Assembly (NCBI RefSeq): GCF_017354945.1
Contig: NZ_CP071503.1
Coordinates: 2,604,001-2,668,000 of the forward strand
DNA: 64,000 nucleotides
Source of the DNA: Shewanella avicenniae
Lineage (GTDB): Bacteria > Pseudomonadota > Gammaproteobacteria > Enterobacterales > Shewanellaceae
Direction: 5' to 3'
Every line of letters starts with the position of its first letter. Within the stretch, counting starts at the first letter, position 1. The notes beneath the pieces were generated by a model. That model did not search any database. It was not told where the DNA came from and saw only the letters and a list, made by a program, of their open reading frames with translations. Shown piece by piece: positions 19,403 through 28,884 of the stretch. A program made the translations under genes and the position numbers.

Positions 19403-19443
19403 CGCATCCCAAAACAGCGCTGCGAGTTGAAAACGAACAAAGA

Positions 19444-19482
19444 AAAAAACGTACACATGGATTTTCCGGGTGTACGTTTTTT
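19444..19482. terminator. Terminator after the DUF2062 gene
   Basis: The stem AAAAACGTACAC / GTGTACGTTTTT with a 13-base loop runs into TTTTTT on the plus strand, about 40 bp after the stop. The A-rich left arm would also allow termination on the minus strand. Confidence 0.85.
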
Positions 19483-19665
19483 GTTGTCGTGACATCCCGC
19501 ATGTTCAACATTTCCACGCCCAATTCGCCCTAACGCTAATACAACAACCACTTATGGCGTCATTTGATTACCTTTGCCGCTATTCTCACTGCGGCGGTTG
19601 TCACCTTTTACCCGTTTCGATGCTACAATCGCGCCGTCAAAATTATCTATCAGCGGTGCTTGTTT

Positions 19666-20922
19666 ATGAGTTTTTCCTCCCTAGGTCTTCAGTCTGCATT
19701 ATTGGCTATCCTCGATAAACTTGGATATCAAACGCCAACGCCAATTCAGCATGCCGCTATTCCAGAAGTCCTAGCTGGTCACGATGTGATGGCGGGCGCA
19801 CAAACTGGTACAGGTAAAACTGCCGCATTTGCCTTGCCGTTGATCCAGCGCCACCTCGCTCGCACTAACGCCGCAAACGCTATTCGAGTATTGGTGCTGA
19901 CGCCAACACGGGAACTCGCGCAACAAGTCCATCAAAGCTTTGTGAATTACAGCGAAGGGCTTGGCCTCAAAGCCGTGGTTGCCTATGGCGGTGCGAGTAT
20001 TAATCCTCAAATCGATGCATTAAACGCAGGTTGCGATGTATTAGTGGCGACGCCTGGCCGTTTGTTGGAACTGGCTATCAAAGAACTCATCGACCTAAGC
20101 ACGTTGGAAACACTGGTACTGGATGAAGCCGATCGCATGTTGGACATGGGCTTTATCATTGATATCAAACGCATCCTTAAACGTCTGCCTGAAGCTCGGC
20201 AAACCCTGTTTTTCTCAGCCACCTTTAATGATGAGGTTTTTGCGCTTAGCAAAACCCTGCTTAAGCAACCAAAACTGATTGAAGTGGCACAGAGAAATGC
20301 GACTGCAGCACAAATTGAACAACGCTTTTACGAAGTGGATAGCCAACGAAAAGCCGCGTTATTGGCCTATCTGATTGGGTCTAAAAACTGGCAGCAGGTG
20401 CTGATTTTTACCCGCACCAAACAAACCGTCGATGAACTCGAAAAAGAGCTGCAAAAAGATGGTATCAGCACTGCGGGTATCCATGGCGACAAATCCCAAG
20501 GCGCTCGCGATCGTAGCTTAGCACAGTTCAAATCCGGCCAAGTGCGGGTGCTGGTTGCGACCGATGTTGCAGCTCGCGGCTTAGATATTGAACAGCTGCA
20601 ATATGTGGTTAACTTTGAGCTGCCATACAACGCCGAAGACTATATTCATCGCATTGGTCGCACTGGCCGCGCAGGCCAAACCGGCACCGCGGTTTCGTTG
20701 GTGTCTGGTAAAGAAAAATACCTGTTCGAGGATGTGAAAAAGCTCACTGGCGAGCAATTTCTACTGCAATGGATGGAAGGGTTTGAGCCGAATCTGCTGG
20801 CACAGGAAGAACTCAGCAATAATAAGCGGCCACCATCTAAGAAAACCCTGCGCGCTAAAGCACTGGGTCAAAGTGGCAACAACAGAGCCAAAAGCGGTAA
20901 ACCGCGCCGCCGTTATATTTGA
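19666..20922 (+). CDS. rhlE: DEAD-box ATP-dependent RNA helicase, RhlE type
   Basis: This cytoplasmic RNA-unwinding ATPase acts in RNA turnover or ribosome maturation. I start it at ATG 19666 (MSFSSLGLQ...), which matches RhlE-type N-termini; the 34-codon upstream extension has no homology-like character. The 418 residues show the Q motif, motif I AQTGTGKT, Ia PTRELAQQ, II DEAD (VLDEADRMLDMGF), III SAT, IV IFTRTKQT, V ATDVAARGLDIE and VI HRIGRTGRAG. A basic C-terminal tail (about 380-418) probably contacts RNA. Several RhlE paralogues are common in Shewanella, so the exact orthology is uncertain. Confidence 0.92.
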   Translation: MSFSSLGLQSALLAILDKLGYQTPTPIQHAAIPEVLAGHDVMAGAQTGTGKTAAFALPLIQRHLARTNAANAIRVLVLTPTRELAQQVHQSFVNYSEGLGLKAVVAYGGASINPQIDALNAGCDVLVATPGRLLELAIKELIDLSTLETLVLDEADRMLDMGFIIDIKRILKRLPEARQTLFFSATFNDEVFALSKTLLKQPKLIEVAQRNATAAQIEQRFYEVDSQRKAALLAYLIGSKNWQQVLIFTRTKQTVDELEKELQKDGISTAGIHGDKSQGARDRSLAQFKSGQVRVLVATDVAARGLDIEQLQYVVNFELPYNAEDYIHRIGRTGRAGQTGTAVSLVSGKEKYLFEDVKKLTGEQFLLQWMEGFEPNLLAQEELSNNKRPPSKKTLRAKALGQSGNNRAKSGKPRRRYI

Positions 20923-20942
20923 TAACGTGAAGCACCCGTAAT

Positions 20943-20979
20943 AGAGGCTCAATTGCTCATTAATGAGTCTCTGCTTTTT
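20943..20979 (+). terminator. Rho-independent terminator of the RNA helicase gene
   Basis: The 9-bp stem AGAGGCTCA / TGAGTCTCT (one G-T pair) has a 12-base loop and is followed by GCTTTTTC, 20 bp after the helicase stop. Confidence 0.75.
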
Positions 20980-21110
20980 CTATTTACACCTAAGCAAAGC
21001 ACATTGGTAACTAACAAAGTTTAACTGTTTTTTACCAAGCAAATTAGACACTAATTTTTTGCGAATTGTCGTTCCAACGCAAACCTACATCACAAATTTT
21101 TATCAATCGT

Positions 21111-21116
21111 TATAAT
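21111..21116 (+). promoter_or_regulatory. Candidate -10 element for the unknown membrane operon
   Basis: A perfect TATAAT lies about 113 bp upstream of the 750-residue ORF. The -35 region at the matching distance is poor, so this is only a candidate promoter. Confidence 0.35.
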
Positions 21117-21228
21117 ATGTTATTACCTATCTATGGCATAGTTCACTTGCTGTCACTCACTCTGTAAGCAGCTTGCCACATCAATCACTCAACTGCAGCA
21201 CTCATCTGATACAGGATGTTCCCCCGTT

Positions 21229-23481
21229 ATGCTCCAAGAACAACTTGATGCCATTCAATCCGTCATGGATAGTCGCGTGAAACGTATTATCAAGACCACA
21301 CCATGGCCGTTAACCATAGCAACGTTTCTGGTGTTAATGATGGGCTATGCCATCTGGTATCTGTGGTGTTTAGCTGCGCTCGAACCGTTAATTAGCGCAC
21401 CAGAGCAAGATATTCTGCCCACCTATGCTCCCGTGCATCTTGCGCTATTAACCGTGATGGCGACGTTACTGTTGTTTATCAGTTGCTTATCCACCAAAGC
21501 ACAAGCATTACGCTACTGGCAGGTGTTGTTAGTGATGTTTTTCGGTGGCGGAATAATTGTGGCAGCACTGCCGTCAGTATGGGCCGTACTACTGCTCGTT
21601 GTGGCGGCATTCGTAGCTTTGGCATACTTTATCTGGCCGTGGCAACACTTCATCAAGCCGCTGCAATCCATCGAAAAAGATCCCGATATACTCATGTTTG
21701 CTTGTGTAAATTGCGCTAAGCAAATCATTAGTTTGCCGCATAATGAGATCCGCCCTCAGTGGCTTAATTTGCTACAAGAGATATTGGCACTGAGGCAGAC
21801 CACACCGTTAAAAGCGCGGTTTGACGAGGTGGTATTAGACTTTTCAGTGCACTTTGCCCTGCTGTTTGGTGCACTCAGTTTTCGTCTAAGTTCATACGGT
21901 GAAAACGAGCAGCAGCTGTTAACCACATTTTTGGCGCAATATCCTGCGTTTGATAGCACCAAACGCATGACCTATAACCAAGTTGCCTACTATCGCAACG
22001 TTACCCTCAACTCTGCAGAAGCTGAAAGCTACCTGCGCATCATGGCATTAAAGTCTGGCTTAATCGTGGCCGACCGTAGCGTTAAAACCTTGCCAGATAC
22101 CATCAACGACCTCGAGCTGTTGTTGTTGCCACTGTTACTTGAAACGCCTGCAGCACAACAGGTGGATATCATCCATCTCTGTGAACGTTTGATGGCACGT
22201 TTACAAAAAACTCAGGAGCGGCTCAATGTATTTCAGCAAAATAGCTGGCTGGAGGTATTAAAAAACCTCGCACTGGGTGCCGACCCCGTGCACATCTCAC
22301 TTTGTTATCAATGGTACCAACTGGATCAACGTTATCCGCAGCACCGCCTGAGTTTTGCCAAAGAGACATACGCCTACAATGAGGCACGTGAGCATCAGCT
22401 ATTGGATTATTGCCAGCGCATTATTCATCAAGCATCACTGCAACTTATCGATCCCCATGCTAATAATCATTCGCTGTCGTTAAGCCATTTATTTGAACAG
22501 ATCAATCAATATCCAAACTGGGCATTCGCGGCGTTTATCAACCAAACGCCAGCATCATTAATCACAGCGGGGGCTGCCCGCATAGAGACACAACTAGCCA
22601 CCGAATTTTATGCCAAGCTCAACGCACTTACGGAGGCGCATCAGCGCATCGAAGCGCCTGACCGCGAGCAGCCGCTGGCACTCGATGCGACCAGTGATGC
22701 CGCGGTGGAACAGCAGTTATCGCGTTATTTTAATGCGATTGAGCGTGAATTGGGGTTAGTACTCACCCAATATGAAGAATGTGATGAGCTGCGTTATTGT
22801 CGTGAACAAGACAGGTATGAGTATGACATTGAACAGCAGCTAGATCGTGCCGTGCTGTCGCGTATCGATCAATGCAATGACAAATTGAGTCAGGTACTCA
22901 GCGAGTTACAGCACGATATCGACACACAGCACATTGATCTAACGCCCTTTATTGCCCATCTCAGGCTAAAATTTGGCGCATTAGCCCAAGCACTCGCCGC
23001 ATGTGACAGTAACGAACAACTCCAATGGTTATTAAACGGCGACGATCTACCCGCCTTAGCCGTAGACAGCACCAGGCAACGCCCTCAATATCTGTTCGCC
23101 GTAATGCAGCAAGTCACGCTGTTTCACCAAGCACTGCATCAAAGTGAGCGTGGCAAAGCGTTTCGTGCCATTTCACGACTGTTACAACTCTTCGGTGCCC
23201 GCTACCCCCTTAACCAAGAAACCGCTGACAGCTTGATAGTTTCATCCATTCAAATGGCCAGCGATTGGACCTTACCGCACATAGATATCGAAGCCTGGCT
23301 TCAACAACTGCAGCAACTGGCCGACGACGTACTACCGTTACTGACGCCTGAGCGCCAACAACATGTGTTGCAGTTAATCAGGATGGCATTTGAAAAATAT
23401 GCCGAGACGAGCGAAAACTCACTAGAGGCCAAGCATAAAGCCCAGCTGCAACAGCTGTTACTTGCAGGTACCGTGCAATGA
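21229..23481 (+). CDS. Unrecognised 750-residue membrane protein, first gene of a three-gene unit
   Basis: I do not recognise this protein. It has a short cytoplasmic-type N-terminus, four predicted membrane helices (about 26-51, 67-86, 96-114, 117-138), and then about 600 residues that look soluble and mainly helical, rich in Gln, Leu and acidic residues. A region at about 480-570 is Gln/Glu-rich and probably extended or coiled. No enzyme motif, zinc site or nucleotide-binding loop was seen. The layout suggests an inner-membrane anchor with a large cytoplasmic alpha-solenoid-like body. The two genes that follow also encode membrane proteins and overlap or nearly overlap, so they are likely to act together. 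Start ATG 21229 has an AGGA 12 bases upstream. Confidence 0.8.
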   Translation: MLQEQLDAIQSVMDSRVKRIIKTTPWPLTIATFLVLMMGYAIWYLWCLAALEPLISAPEQDILPTYAPVHLALLTVMATLLLFISCLSTKAQALRYWQVLLVMFFGGGIIVAALPSVWAVLLLVVAAFVALAYFIWPWQHFIKPLQSIEKDPDILMFACVNCAKQIISLPHNEIRPQWLNLLQEILALRQTTPLKARFDEVVLDFSVHFALLFGALSFRLSSYGENEQQLLTTFLAQYPAFDSTKRMTYNQVAYYRNVTLNSAEAESYLRIMALKSGLIVADRSVKTLPDTINDLELLLLPLLLETPAAQQVDIIHLCERLMARLQKTQERLNVFQQNSWLEVLKNLALGADPVHISLCYQWYQLDQRYPQHRLSFAKETYAYNEAREHQLLDYCQRIIHQASLQLIDPHANNHSLSLSHLFEQINQYPNWAFAAFINQTPASLITAGAARIETQLATEFYAKLNALTEAHQRIEAPDREQPLALDATSDAAVEQQLSRYFNAIERELGLVLTQYEECDELRYCREQDRYEYDIEQQLDRAVLSRIDQCNDKLSQVLSELQHDIDTQHIDLTPFIAHLRLKFGALAQALAACDSNEQLQWLLNGDDLPALAVDSTRQRPQYLFAVMQQVTLFHQALHQSERGKAFRAISRLLQLFGARYPLNQETADSLIVSSIQMASDWTLPHIDIEAWLQQLQQLADDVLPLLTPERQQHVLQLIRMAFEKYAETSENSLEAKHKAQLQQLLLAGTVQ

Positions 23482-23546
23482 TAGCGCCGCAAACGATTGA
23501 CAGCGAACGACATCTACGGCGATGCCGAGGTCACCGTGTTCATTAA
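23478..23546 (+). other. Possible 22-codon leader reading frame overlapping two genes
   Basis: An ATG at 23478 overlaps the stop of the 750-residue gene (ATGA) and opens a 22-codon frame ending at TAA 23546. That stop lies 10 bases beyond the GTG 23536 I favour as start of the next gene. Such an arrangement could carry ribosomes from one gene to the next. It may equally be chance. Confidence 0.25.
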
Positions 23547-24096
23547 GTTGCTAACGCGTGAGCTGGTGTGGGGCGGGATCGTCGGCTTACTGCTGGCATG
23601 GCCACTGAGCAACTATTGGCTATGCCAGCAACCCAGCCGCACGGTGAGCTCATTATCAGCCAATGGCTATGCGATGTATTTTCAGCCAGCGCAGATGCCG
23701 ACTTGGCAAATCACCTTGAATAATGACAGTCAGTTTCGCGGACATTGGCAACGCACAGTCTATGTGTTGGACGAATATCAGCTGTATGCCTATCAACAAA
23801 ATGATGGCCAAGTGGTATTAGTTGAAAGCCACAGTATCGCCCCGAAAGCACGCTATTTAGGGGAAGTAATAGCCACTAATACGCTGCTGCAAGCGCTGGC
23901 GCGGCGCCAGTTGAAGCTACCTGCTGAGCTAACCGCACATCTCAGTGCGATCAGTTTTCGCGAACATCGCTCCTGGCTTGGACAATGGCTGTACAGCGCC
24001 TATGCCTTACCCATTTATGGGGTACAGCAGCTAACGCCACTATCCGCCTCCCTATTAACAGACATCACGGCGACGGAGCAGAATAATGAACACTAA
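23536..24096 (+). CDS. Unrecognised single-span membrane protein, second gene of the unit
   Basis: I do not recognise this protein. The open frame begins with a TTG at 23497, but GTG 23536 has GAGG five bases upstream and gives a natural membrane-protein start (FIKLLTRELVWGG...), so I prefer it: 186 residues. One membrane helix lies at about 11-29; the rest looks like an exported or cytoplasmic globular domain with many aromatic residues (YQLYAYQQ, SFREHRSWLGQWLYSAY). There are no catalytic motifs. Its last 11 bases overlap the next gene, a sign of an operon. Confidence 0.68.
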   Translation: MFIKLLTRELVWGGIVGLLLAWPLSNYWLCQQPSRTVSSLSANGYAMYFQPAQMPTWQITLNNDSQFRGHWQRTVYVLDEYQLYAYQQNDGQVVLVESHSIAPKARYLGEVIATNTLLQALARRQLKLPAELTAHLSAISFREHRSWLGQWLYSAYALPIYGVQQLTPLSASLLTDITATEQNNEH

Positions 24097-24625
24097 ACAC
24101 CGTCATGCAAGCTCTGCGGCGACGGCAAAGTTAGGTAAAATTCTCTATCGTCCCGCAACGTCGCCAGCGCAACTGATACGTCAACAGTTACCCTTGGCAC
24201 TATGGAGAGTATTGTGGCTACTCATCTGCTGGTTAATGTTGTTGTATCCGGTGCTAGCGCTATTGTCCGTCGCAGCGTCCATCAACACTCACCTTGCGTT
24301 GCTGTTTTTTCTACTATTGTGGTCCCTGGCAAGCGTTGCCCTCTACCGTAATATTCCACAGCTATATTCCACTCGTTGGGATATCGTGGGTGATAAGGGT
24401 GTCATGTCGCAACGGGTTCAAAGTAATGGCCGAGTGTTGCAAAGAACCTTGCTATGTTTTGATAACGCCATCCAATATCAGCACCACGGTCATCATTTAG
24501 TAATTAAACAAGGCAATGACAGTGTACAGTTTTGTCACGCAAAAATGGGAAGTGAAGCAGAGCTAGCCTGTACGGCGGCTTTTCGAGCGGCAGTACAATT
24601 TCACGCTCGCTTACCAAAACAATAA
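24086..24625 (+). CDS. Unrecognised two-span membrane protein, third gene of the unit
   Basis: The 179-residue protein has a basic N-terminal tail (1-33), two adjacent membrane helices (about 36-61 and 68-87) and a C-terminal domain of about 90 residues with alternating beta-like strands (STRWDIVGDKGVMSQRV, LVIKQGNDSVQFCH). The helical hairpin followed by a small beta domain resembles bacterial PH-like (YcxB/bPH2) layouts, but I cannot confirm membership. It overlaps the previous gene by 11 bases. No terminator was found in the first 100 bp downstream. Confidence 0.7.
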   Translation: MNTKHRHASSAATAKLGKILYRPATSPAQLIRQQLPLALWRVLWLLICWLMLLYPVLALLSVAASINTHLALLFFLLLWSLASVALYRNIPQLYSTRWDIVGDKGVMSQRVQSNGRVLQRTLLCFDNAIQYQHHGHHLVIKQGNDSVQFCHAKMGSEAELACTAAFRAAVQFHARLPKQ

Positions 24626-25600
24626 TCGTCAAGCACATGGATAGGCAATAGCATCTCAGCTAACCCCTGCCCTAAGATTACCTGACGGCCTAACCAGCTA
24701 AATCGGCCTTTATTAGTAAACGCTCAGCTTATAAAACAAGGGGCTTTATCGTTATTGATCTGCGATTGATTTTTGGCCAATCTAACTACCAAGCGTGATC
24801 ACGGCTTTAAGCGCTAATGCGAAGCTCCCAGAATAACACCTATACTGCAACCTAATGCAACACTGATACATATCCCCAGCGCCAGTTAGTCGACTATTTT
24901 AACAGTTCTATAATGTCCAACATTTGTGCTAAGAACACTCAGCCAGAGATGTTTAACATCTTGATTTTTAATGATATTTAACCTTCAACTCTCGAAGTAC
25001 GGACAAAGTGCTATATAGCTACGCTAAACTGAGTGTGACGGCAAGGTTACTGAGCACTTCTGGTTTAATACATAACAATTATGCCCGTGATGAAGGCAAA
25101 CGCGACCACTAATTTCCTGACACATTAAATGACGATGTGTTGGGTTGATAAACCGCAGATGACGACGAAAACAGCTTGAGTCCAATTAATGTACAACCGC
25201 CAACGCCCCACAGCAGGATGGTCAGCGTGTCATATCCAAAACTGGACAAAACACAAAAGAAGGAAAAAACCTGAATGCCGATCGGAAGGATAAATAAACC
25301 GTAAACCCAAAGGGAGTATGCACTAAATTTGCTAAAGTCATCTGACGTCCTTGTAATTGAATGGCTAGAGCATACAAAAATCAGTTTGCTAAATCTGAAG
25401 CGATTACAATTCAATGTTTGCACCGTTAGCTTCTTTTTATCATCAGCTCAGAAAAAGCACATTGCCATTTGCCGCTGAACCAAGAAGCCATCAGCTTTTA
25501 AGTGAAATGTAACCAGCAGAATTCGTAAAGAATCTTCGCTGAGATCAAGCTTTATCAAGATACTCAGCGCAAAAAACTGATCCCGCAGACTCAGGTAACT
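24626..25600. other. 975-bp region without an intact gene
   Basis: There is no convincing intact gene between the unknown membrane operon and lolE. Stops occur often in all frames. Two stretches on the minus strand look like remains of coding sequence: a hydrophobic frame ending at 25109 and a 23-residue glycine-zipper-like stretch at 24814-24885 (LGICISVALGCSIGVILG). An imperfectly placed inverted repeat (CGCTGAG ... CTCAGCG) spans about 25542-25568. The lolE operon reads leftward into this region, and I found no clear terminator for it. Confidence 0.6.
25109..25341 (-). pseudogene. Probable decayed small membrane protein gene
   Basis: On the minus strand a frame of about 75 codons ending at 25109 encodes two hydrophobic segments (SLWVYGLFILPIGIQVFSFF and a later TLTILLWGVGGCTLIGLKLF) that look like a real two-helix membrane protein. 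It has no sensible start in its own frame; the only upstream initiator is a distant GTG at 25423 without a ribosome site. A good site, AAGGACG then ATG at 25341, stands exactly at the expected place but one base out of frame. A single-base deletion just after the start codon would explain this. It could still be a short gene read from a non-standard start. Confidence 0.35.
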
Positions 25601-26854
25601 TTACCGCCCTGCCAATGCCGCAGCTGGCGAAATCTGGCTGGCGCGATAAGCAGGATAAACAGTCGAAAACAGACTCATCACCAGTGCGGTTGCAATCACT
25701 AACACAATATCTTGCAGTTCGATTCGGGATGGCAGGAAGTCAATAAAGTAGACATCGGCAGATAAAAACCGATGACCAATCAGCGTTTCTAATTTCGCGA
25801 CCAAATAAGACAAGTTATTCGCCATCAAAACGCCAGTAACGCCACCGATAACAGCGCCTAACACGCCGTTGAGCGCACCTTGAACTATGAACACCACCAT
25901 CACGCTGGGGCGTTTTAAGCCCATAGTCATCAAAATGGCGATTTCGGCTGCTTTATCGCGCACCGCCATAATCAAGGTCGATACGATATTGAAACAGGCA
26001 ACAGCAATCACCAGTGCCAGCACCAGATACATCAGGGTGCGTACCATTTGAATGTCTTGGTACAGGTGGCCTTGGGTACGCGTCCAGTCACTGACATACA
26101 TAATCTGATGCTGCTGATAACCGAGCTGCCGCACTAACGTCGGCGCGTCAAAGACGCGCTCTACTTTGATGCGTACCACATTGACCGCATCCCCCAAATC
26201 CATCAGCGACTGCGCATAGGCCAGCGGTACATAAGCGTTGCTGTAGTCTAGTTCACCACCGATGCTAAAACTGCCACTAACCGTCAGGCTATGGCTAAGA
26301 GCACGCCCGATTTGACCAGCGGTGCGATCAGACGCAGCAGGCGGCAAGTAAAAGGTCACCACATCACCAACCTTCAATCCGAGCTTGTCGAGCACACCTT
26401 GCCCCATGACGATATTGGCACCATCACCAGCAAGACTTTGCCAACTTTCCGCTGACATAAACTGCGGCAAACTGGATACTTCCGCTTCAAGACTTGGATC
26501 AATACCGGTGATTTTTACCCCGGTAAAGCCACCAGGTTTTTGCAGCAACCCTTGCATTTTTACATTCGGCGCAGCGGCCACAATGCCATTAATGCCTTTA
26601 GCTTGGGTGAGAATTTCTCGCCAATTTGCCAGCGGTTCATCACCGGCAATCAGTTCGCCATGCGGCACAACCCCTAACAAGCGCTTCTCAAGTTCGGTCT
26701 CAAAGCCATTCATGGCCGACAGTACCAAGATCAGTACCGCCACCCCTAACGCGATGCCAGATGTCGATGCAAACGAGATAAAACTGACGAATCCGCCCCG
26801 CTCGCGCGCACGATAAAAACGCCAGCCGATGGTGATTGGTAGCGGCAGTCCCAT
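25601..26854 (-). CDS. lolE: Lipoprotein-releasing ABC transporter permease LolE
   Basis: LolE, with LolC and the ATPase LolD, extracts outer-membrane lipoproteins from the inner membrane and passes them to LolA. Its 417 residues have one N-terminal helix (about 25-50), a large periplasmic domain (about 50-270) and three C-terminal helices. The stretches SAMNGFETELEKRLLGVVPHGEL and VAAAPNVKMQGLLQKPG match LolE rather than LolC. It is the last gene of lolC-lolD-lolE, 2 bp after lolD. Confidence 0.94.
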   Translation of the reverse strand: MGLPLPITIGWRFYRARERGGFVSFISFASTSGIALGVAVLILVLSAMNGFETELEKRLLGVVPHGELIAGDEPLANWREILTQAKGINGIVAAAPNVKMQGLLQKPGGFTGVKITGIDPSLEAEVSSLPQFMSAESWQSLAGDGANIVMGQGVLDKLGLKVGDVVTFYLPPAASDRTAGQIGRALSHSLTVSGSFSIGGELDYSNAYVPLAYAQSLMDLGDAVNVVRIKVERVFDAPTLVRQLGYQQHQIMYVSDWTRTQGHLYQDIQMVRTLMYLVLALVIAVACFNIVSTLIMAVRDKAAEIAILMTMGLKRPSVMVVFIVQGALNGVLGAVIGGVTGVLMANNLSYLVAKLETLIGHRFLSADVYFIDFLPSRIELQDIVLVIATALVMSLFSTVYPAYRASQISPAAALAGR

Positions 26855-26856
26855 GC

Positions 26857-27561
26857 TTAACTCTCCGCCTCGTTCACTAACAAATGGCCGTCCACCATAC
26901 GCAGTTGCCGATCCATTCGGTCAGCGAGTGCTTGGTCATGTGTTACCACCACAAAGGCCGTATCGAACTGCTTTGCCAGCTCTTGCACCAGTTGATACAC
27001 AGCTTCACCACTGGCCGCATCGAGGTTACCTGTCGGCTCATCGGCCAACACCAACTTAGGCTGGTTAATCAAGGCGCGAGCGATGGCGACCCGCTGGCGC
27101 TCCCCCCCTGACAACTCAGAAGGAAGATGAGTCAAACGATGGCTTAAACCCACCCGTTCGAGTAATGCAGTCGCCCGCTGGGCAACCTCTTTTTTGTTGT
27201 GTCCAGCAATCCACCCTGGCATCGAGACGTTTTCTAACGCGGTGAATTCCGGCAGCAGATGATGAAACTGATAGATAAACCCAATCTGCTCATTGCGCAC
27301 TTTAGCCTGTTTAGCCAACGACATTTGGTACAGATTTTGACCATTTAACAAAACCTTACCTGCTGACGGCTTATCCAAAGTGCCCATAATATGGAGTAAG
27401 GTGCTTTTGCCTGAACCCGAACTCCCCACAATCGCAACCTGTTCCCCCGCATTGATGCAAAGCGACACCTCGTGCAGCACAGGCGTACTCACTTTGCCTT
27501 CAAGATAACTTTTGCTGACACCCTCAACTTGCAACAACGGCGGCTTTTCCATGTAACTCAT
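26857..27561 (-). CDS. lolD: Lipoprotein-releasing ABC transporter ATPase LolD
   Basis: LolD is the cytoplasmic ATPase that powers lipoprotein release. It has 234 residues with Walker [10 protein letters not shown] (46-54), Q-loop [18 protein letters not shown], signature [15 protein letters not shown], Walker [13 protein letters not shown] and the H-loop histidine in VVTHDQ. It lies between the two permeases with 2- and 5-bp gaps. The start ATG 27561 gives MSYMEK; the internal ATG at codon 4 is an alternative. Confidence 0.96.
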   Translation of the reverse strand: MSYMEKPPLLQVEGVSKSYLEGKVSTPVLHEVSLCINAGEQVAIVGSSGSGKSTLLHIMGTLDKPSAGKVLLNGQNLYQMSLAKQAKVRNEQIGFIYQFHHLLPEFTALENVSMPGWIAGHNKKEVAQRATALLERVGLSHRLTHLPSELSGGERQRVAIARALINQPKLVLADEPTGNLDAASGEAVYQLVQELAKQFDTAFVVVTHDQALADRMDRQLRMVDGHLLVNEAES

Positions 27562-27566
27562 CTCTT

Positions 27567-28799
27567 TTATTCGTAACGTAATGCGTTGGCGGGTTGTACG
27601 GCAGCGGCGCGTACTGCGGGATATAGCGTTGCCAACAGTGTTAACACCACTGACCCCGATGCGATAAGGCCCAAGTGGCTCGGGTCTAAAATGACTGGCA
27701 GACGTTGCCCCACACCTAAAATCTGCATGCCCAATGTGCTCATAATGCCATTGATATTCAGCGTCGCGGTCACGCCCAATGCGATACCTAACACCAAGCC
27801 CACCAAGGCATTCAGCGACCCTTGACTGATAAACACTAACATCACCCCAAATGGACTGAGCCCTTGGGTCTTCAATACTGCCACATCAGCAGTTTTATCC
27901 ACGACCATCATCACCAACGCCGACACAATATTGAAGGCTGCTACAGTAATGATCAGGCTAAGTAACAGTGACATCATGTTTTTTTCCATCTTCACTGCAG
28001 CGAACAGATGGCCGTAATTATCGCGCCAATCGCTCACCTCGGCATTGATACCTTGCTGTTGAAGCAGAGTGCTCACCGCGGGAGATAGACTAGGCGCTAA
28101 GAAAGGATCACTGAGGAATACGCGCAAATCTTCAATATCGTCTGCGGATTTACGCATTAGACGGCGAGCATCGCTATAGTGCAGATAGGCGACGTTTGCA
28201 TCTACCTGAGAGCCCATTTCAAACACGCCAGCCACAGTAAATGTTCGTTGACTGGGCACTGGGCCTAATGGCGAATAGATCACCCCTTCCCCACTGAGCA
28301 AACGCACTTTGTCCCCGCTAGAGACATTTAGCCGACGGGCTAATTCACTGCCCAGCAGCACATTATATTTTCCCGCTTGTAGCGCAGTGTAGGCATCATT
28401 AAAGGTATTCGTTGCTAAAGGCGACAGCGCCTTGTCCTCATCAGGGAAAATACCGTATACGGCCACCGCCTGAATATTACTGGCGGACTGCGCCATCGCT
28501 TGATTGGTAATGCTCGGCTCAACACCCTTCACGCCCGGCAAACTCAGCAACTGTTGTTTCACTTTTTGCCAGTCCGATAACGGGGCTTGGGTATGAATCG
28601 TCAGTTGCGGAATAGCGCCAAGGATGCGTTGTTTTAATTGTCCCTCGAGGCCATTCATCACCGAGCTGACAACAATCAGCGCAGCAACACCCAAAAAGAT
28701 GCCACTGACCGCAAAAAAAGTAATAAATGAGGCAAAAGCGTTGGACTTACGCGCGCGCCAGTAGCGATAGCCTATAAAACATGACAGAGCTGGATTCAT
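27567..28799 (-). CDS. lolC: Lipoprotein-releasing ABC transporter permease LolC
   Basis: LolC is the permease partner of LolE; in the characterised system its periplasmic hook recruits LolA. The 410 residues open with [27 protein letters not shown], continue with [23 protein letters not shown] and end with three membrane helices, as in LolC. The protein resembles LolE in layout but lacks the LolE-type PHGE stretch. It is the first gene of the leftward operon, with an 85-bp divergent region shared with the PilZ-like gene. Confidence 0.94.
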   Translation of the reverse strand: MNPALSCFIGYRYWRARKSNAFASFITFFAVSGIFLGVAALIVVSSVMNGLEGQLKQRILGAIPQLTIHTQAPLSDWQKVKQQLLSLPGVKGVEPSITNQAMAQSASNIQAVAVYGIFPDEDKALSPLATNTFNDAYTALQAGKYNVLLGSELARRLNVSSGDKVRLLSGEGVIYSPLGPVPSQRTFTVAGVFEMGSQVDANVAYLHYSDARRLMRKSADDIEDLRVFLSDPFLAPSLSPAVSTLLQQQGINAEVSDWRDNYGHLFAAVKMEKNMMSLLLSLIITVAAFNIVSALVMMVVDKTADVAVLKTQGLSPFGVMLVFISQGSLNALVGLVLGIALGVTATLNINGIMSTLGMQILGVGQRLPVILDPSHLGLIASGSVVLTLLATLYPAVRAAAVQPANALRYE

Positions 28800-28884
28800 G
28801 TGAAGCGCCGCATCTCCCTTGCTAAATCATTGAAGTGCGCACGATAATAGGTGGAATAACCTGTAATTAAAAGAGGCACAGCCG

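Larger units (their letters stand above)
20923..21228. other. Intergenic region before the unknown three-gene operon
   Basis: There is no gene in this 306-bp stretch. It starts with the helicase terminator (20943-20979), then becomes A+T-rich. A perfect -10 hexamer TATAAT stands at 21111-21116 without a good -35 at the standard distance. A rather distant AGGA (21213-21216) precedes the ATG at 21229. Confidence 0.6.

Noticed and set aside
19564-19665. N-terminal extension of 34 codons on the RNA helicase
   Set aside because: RhlE-type proteins start at the later ATG (MSFSSLGL), and the extension overlaps the A+T-rich promoter region.
25542-25568. Inverted repeat after lolE as its terminator
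   Set aside because: The run of T on the minus strand comes before the hairpin rather than after it, and the loop is long.
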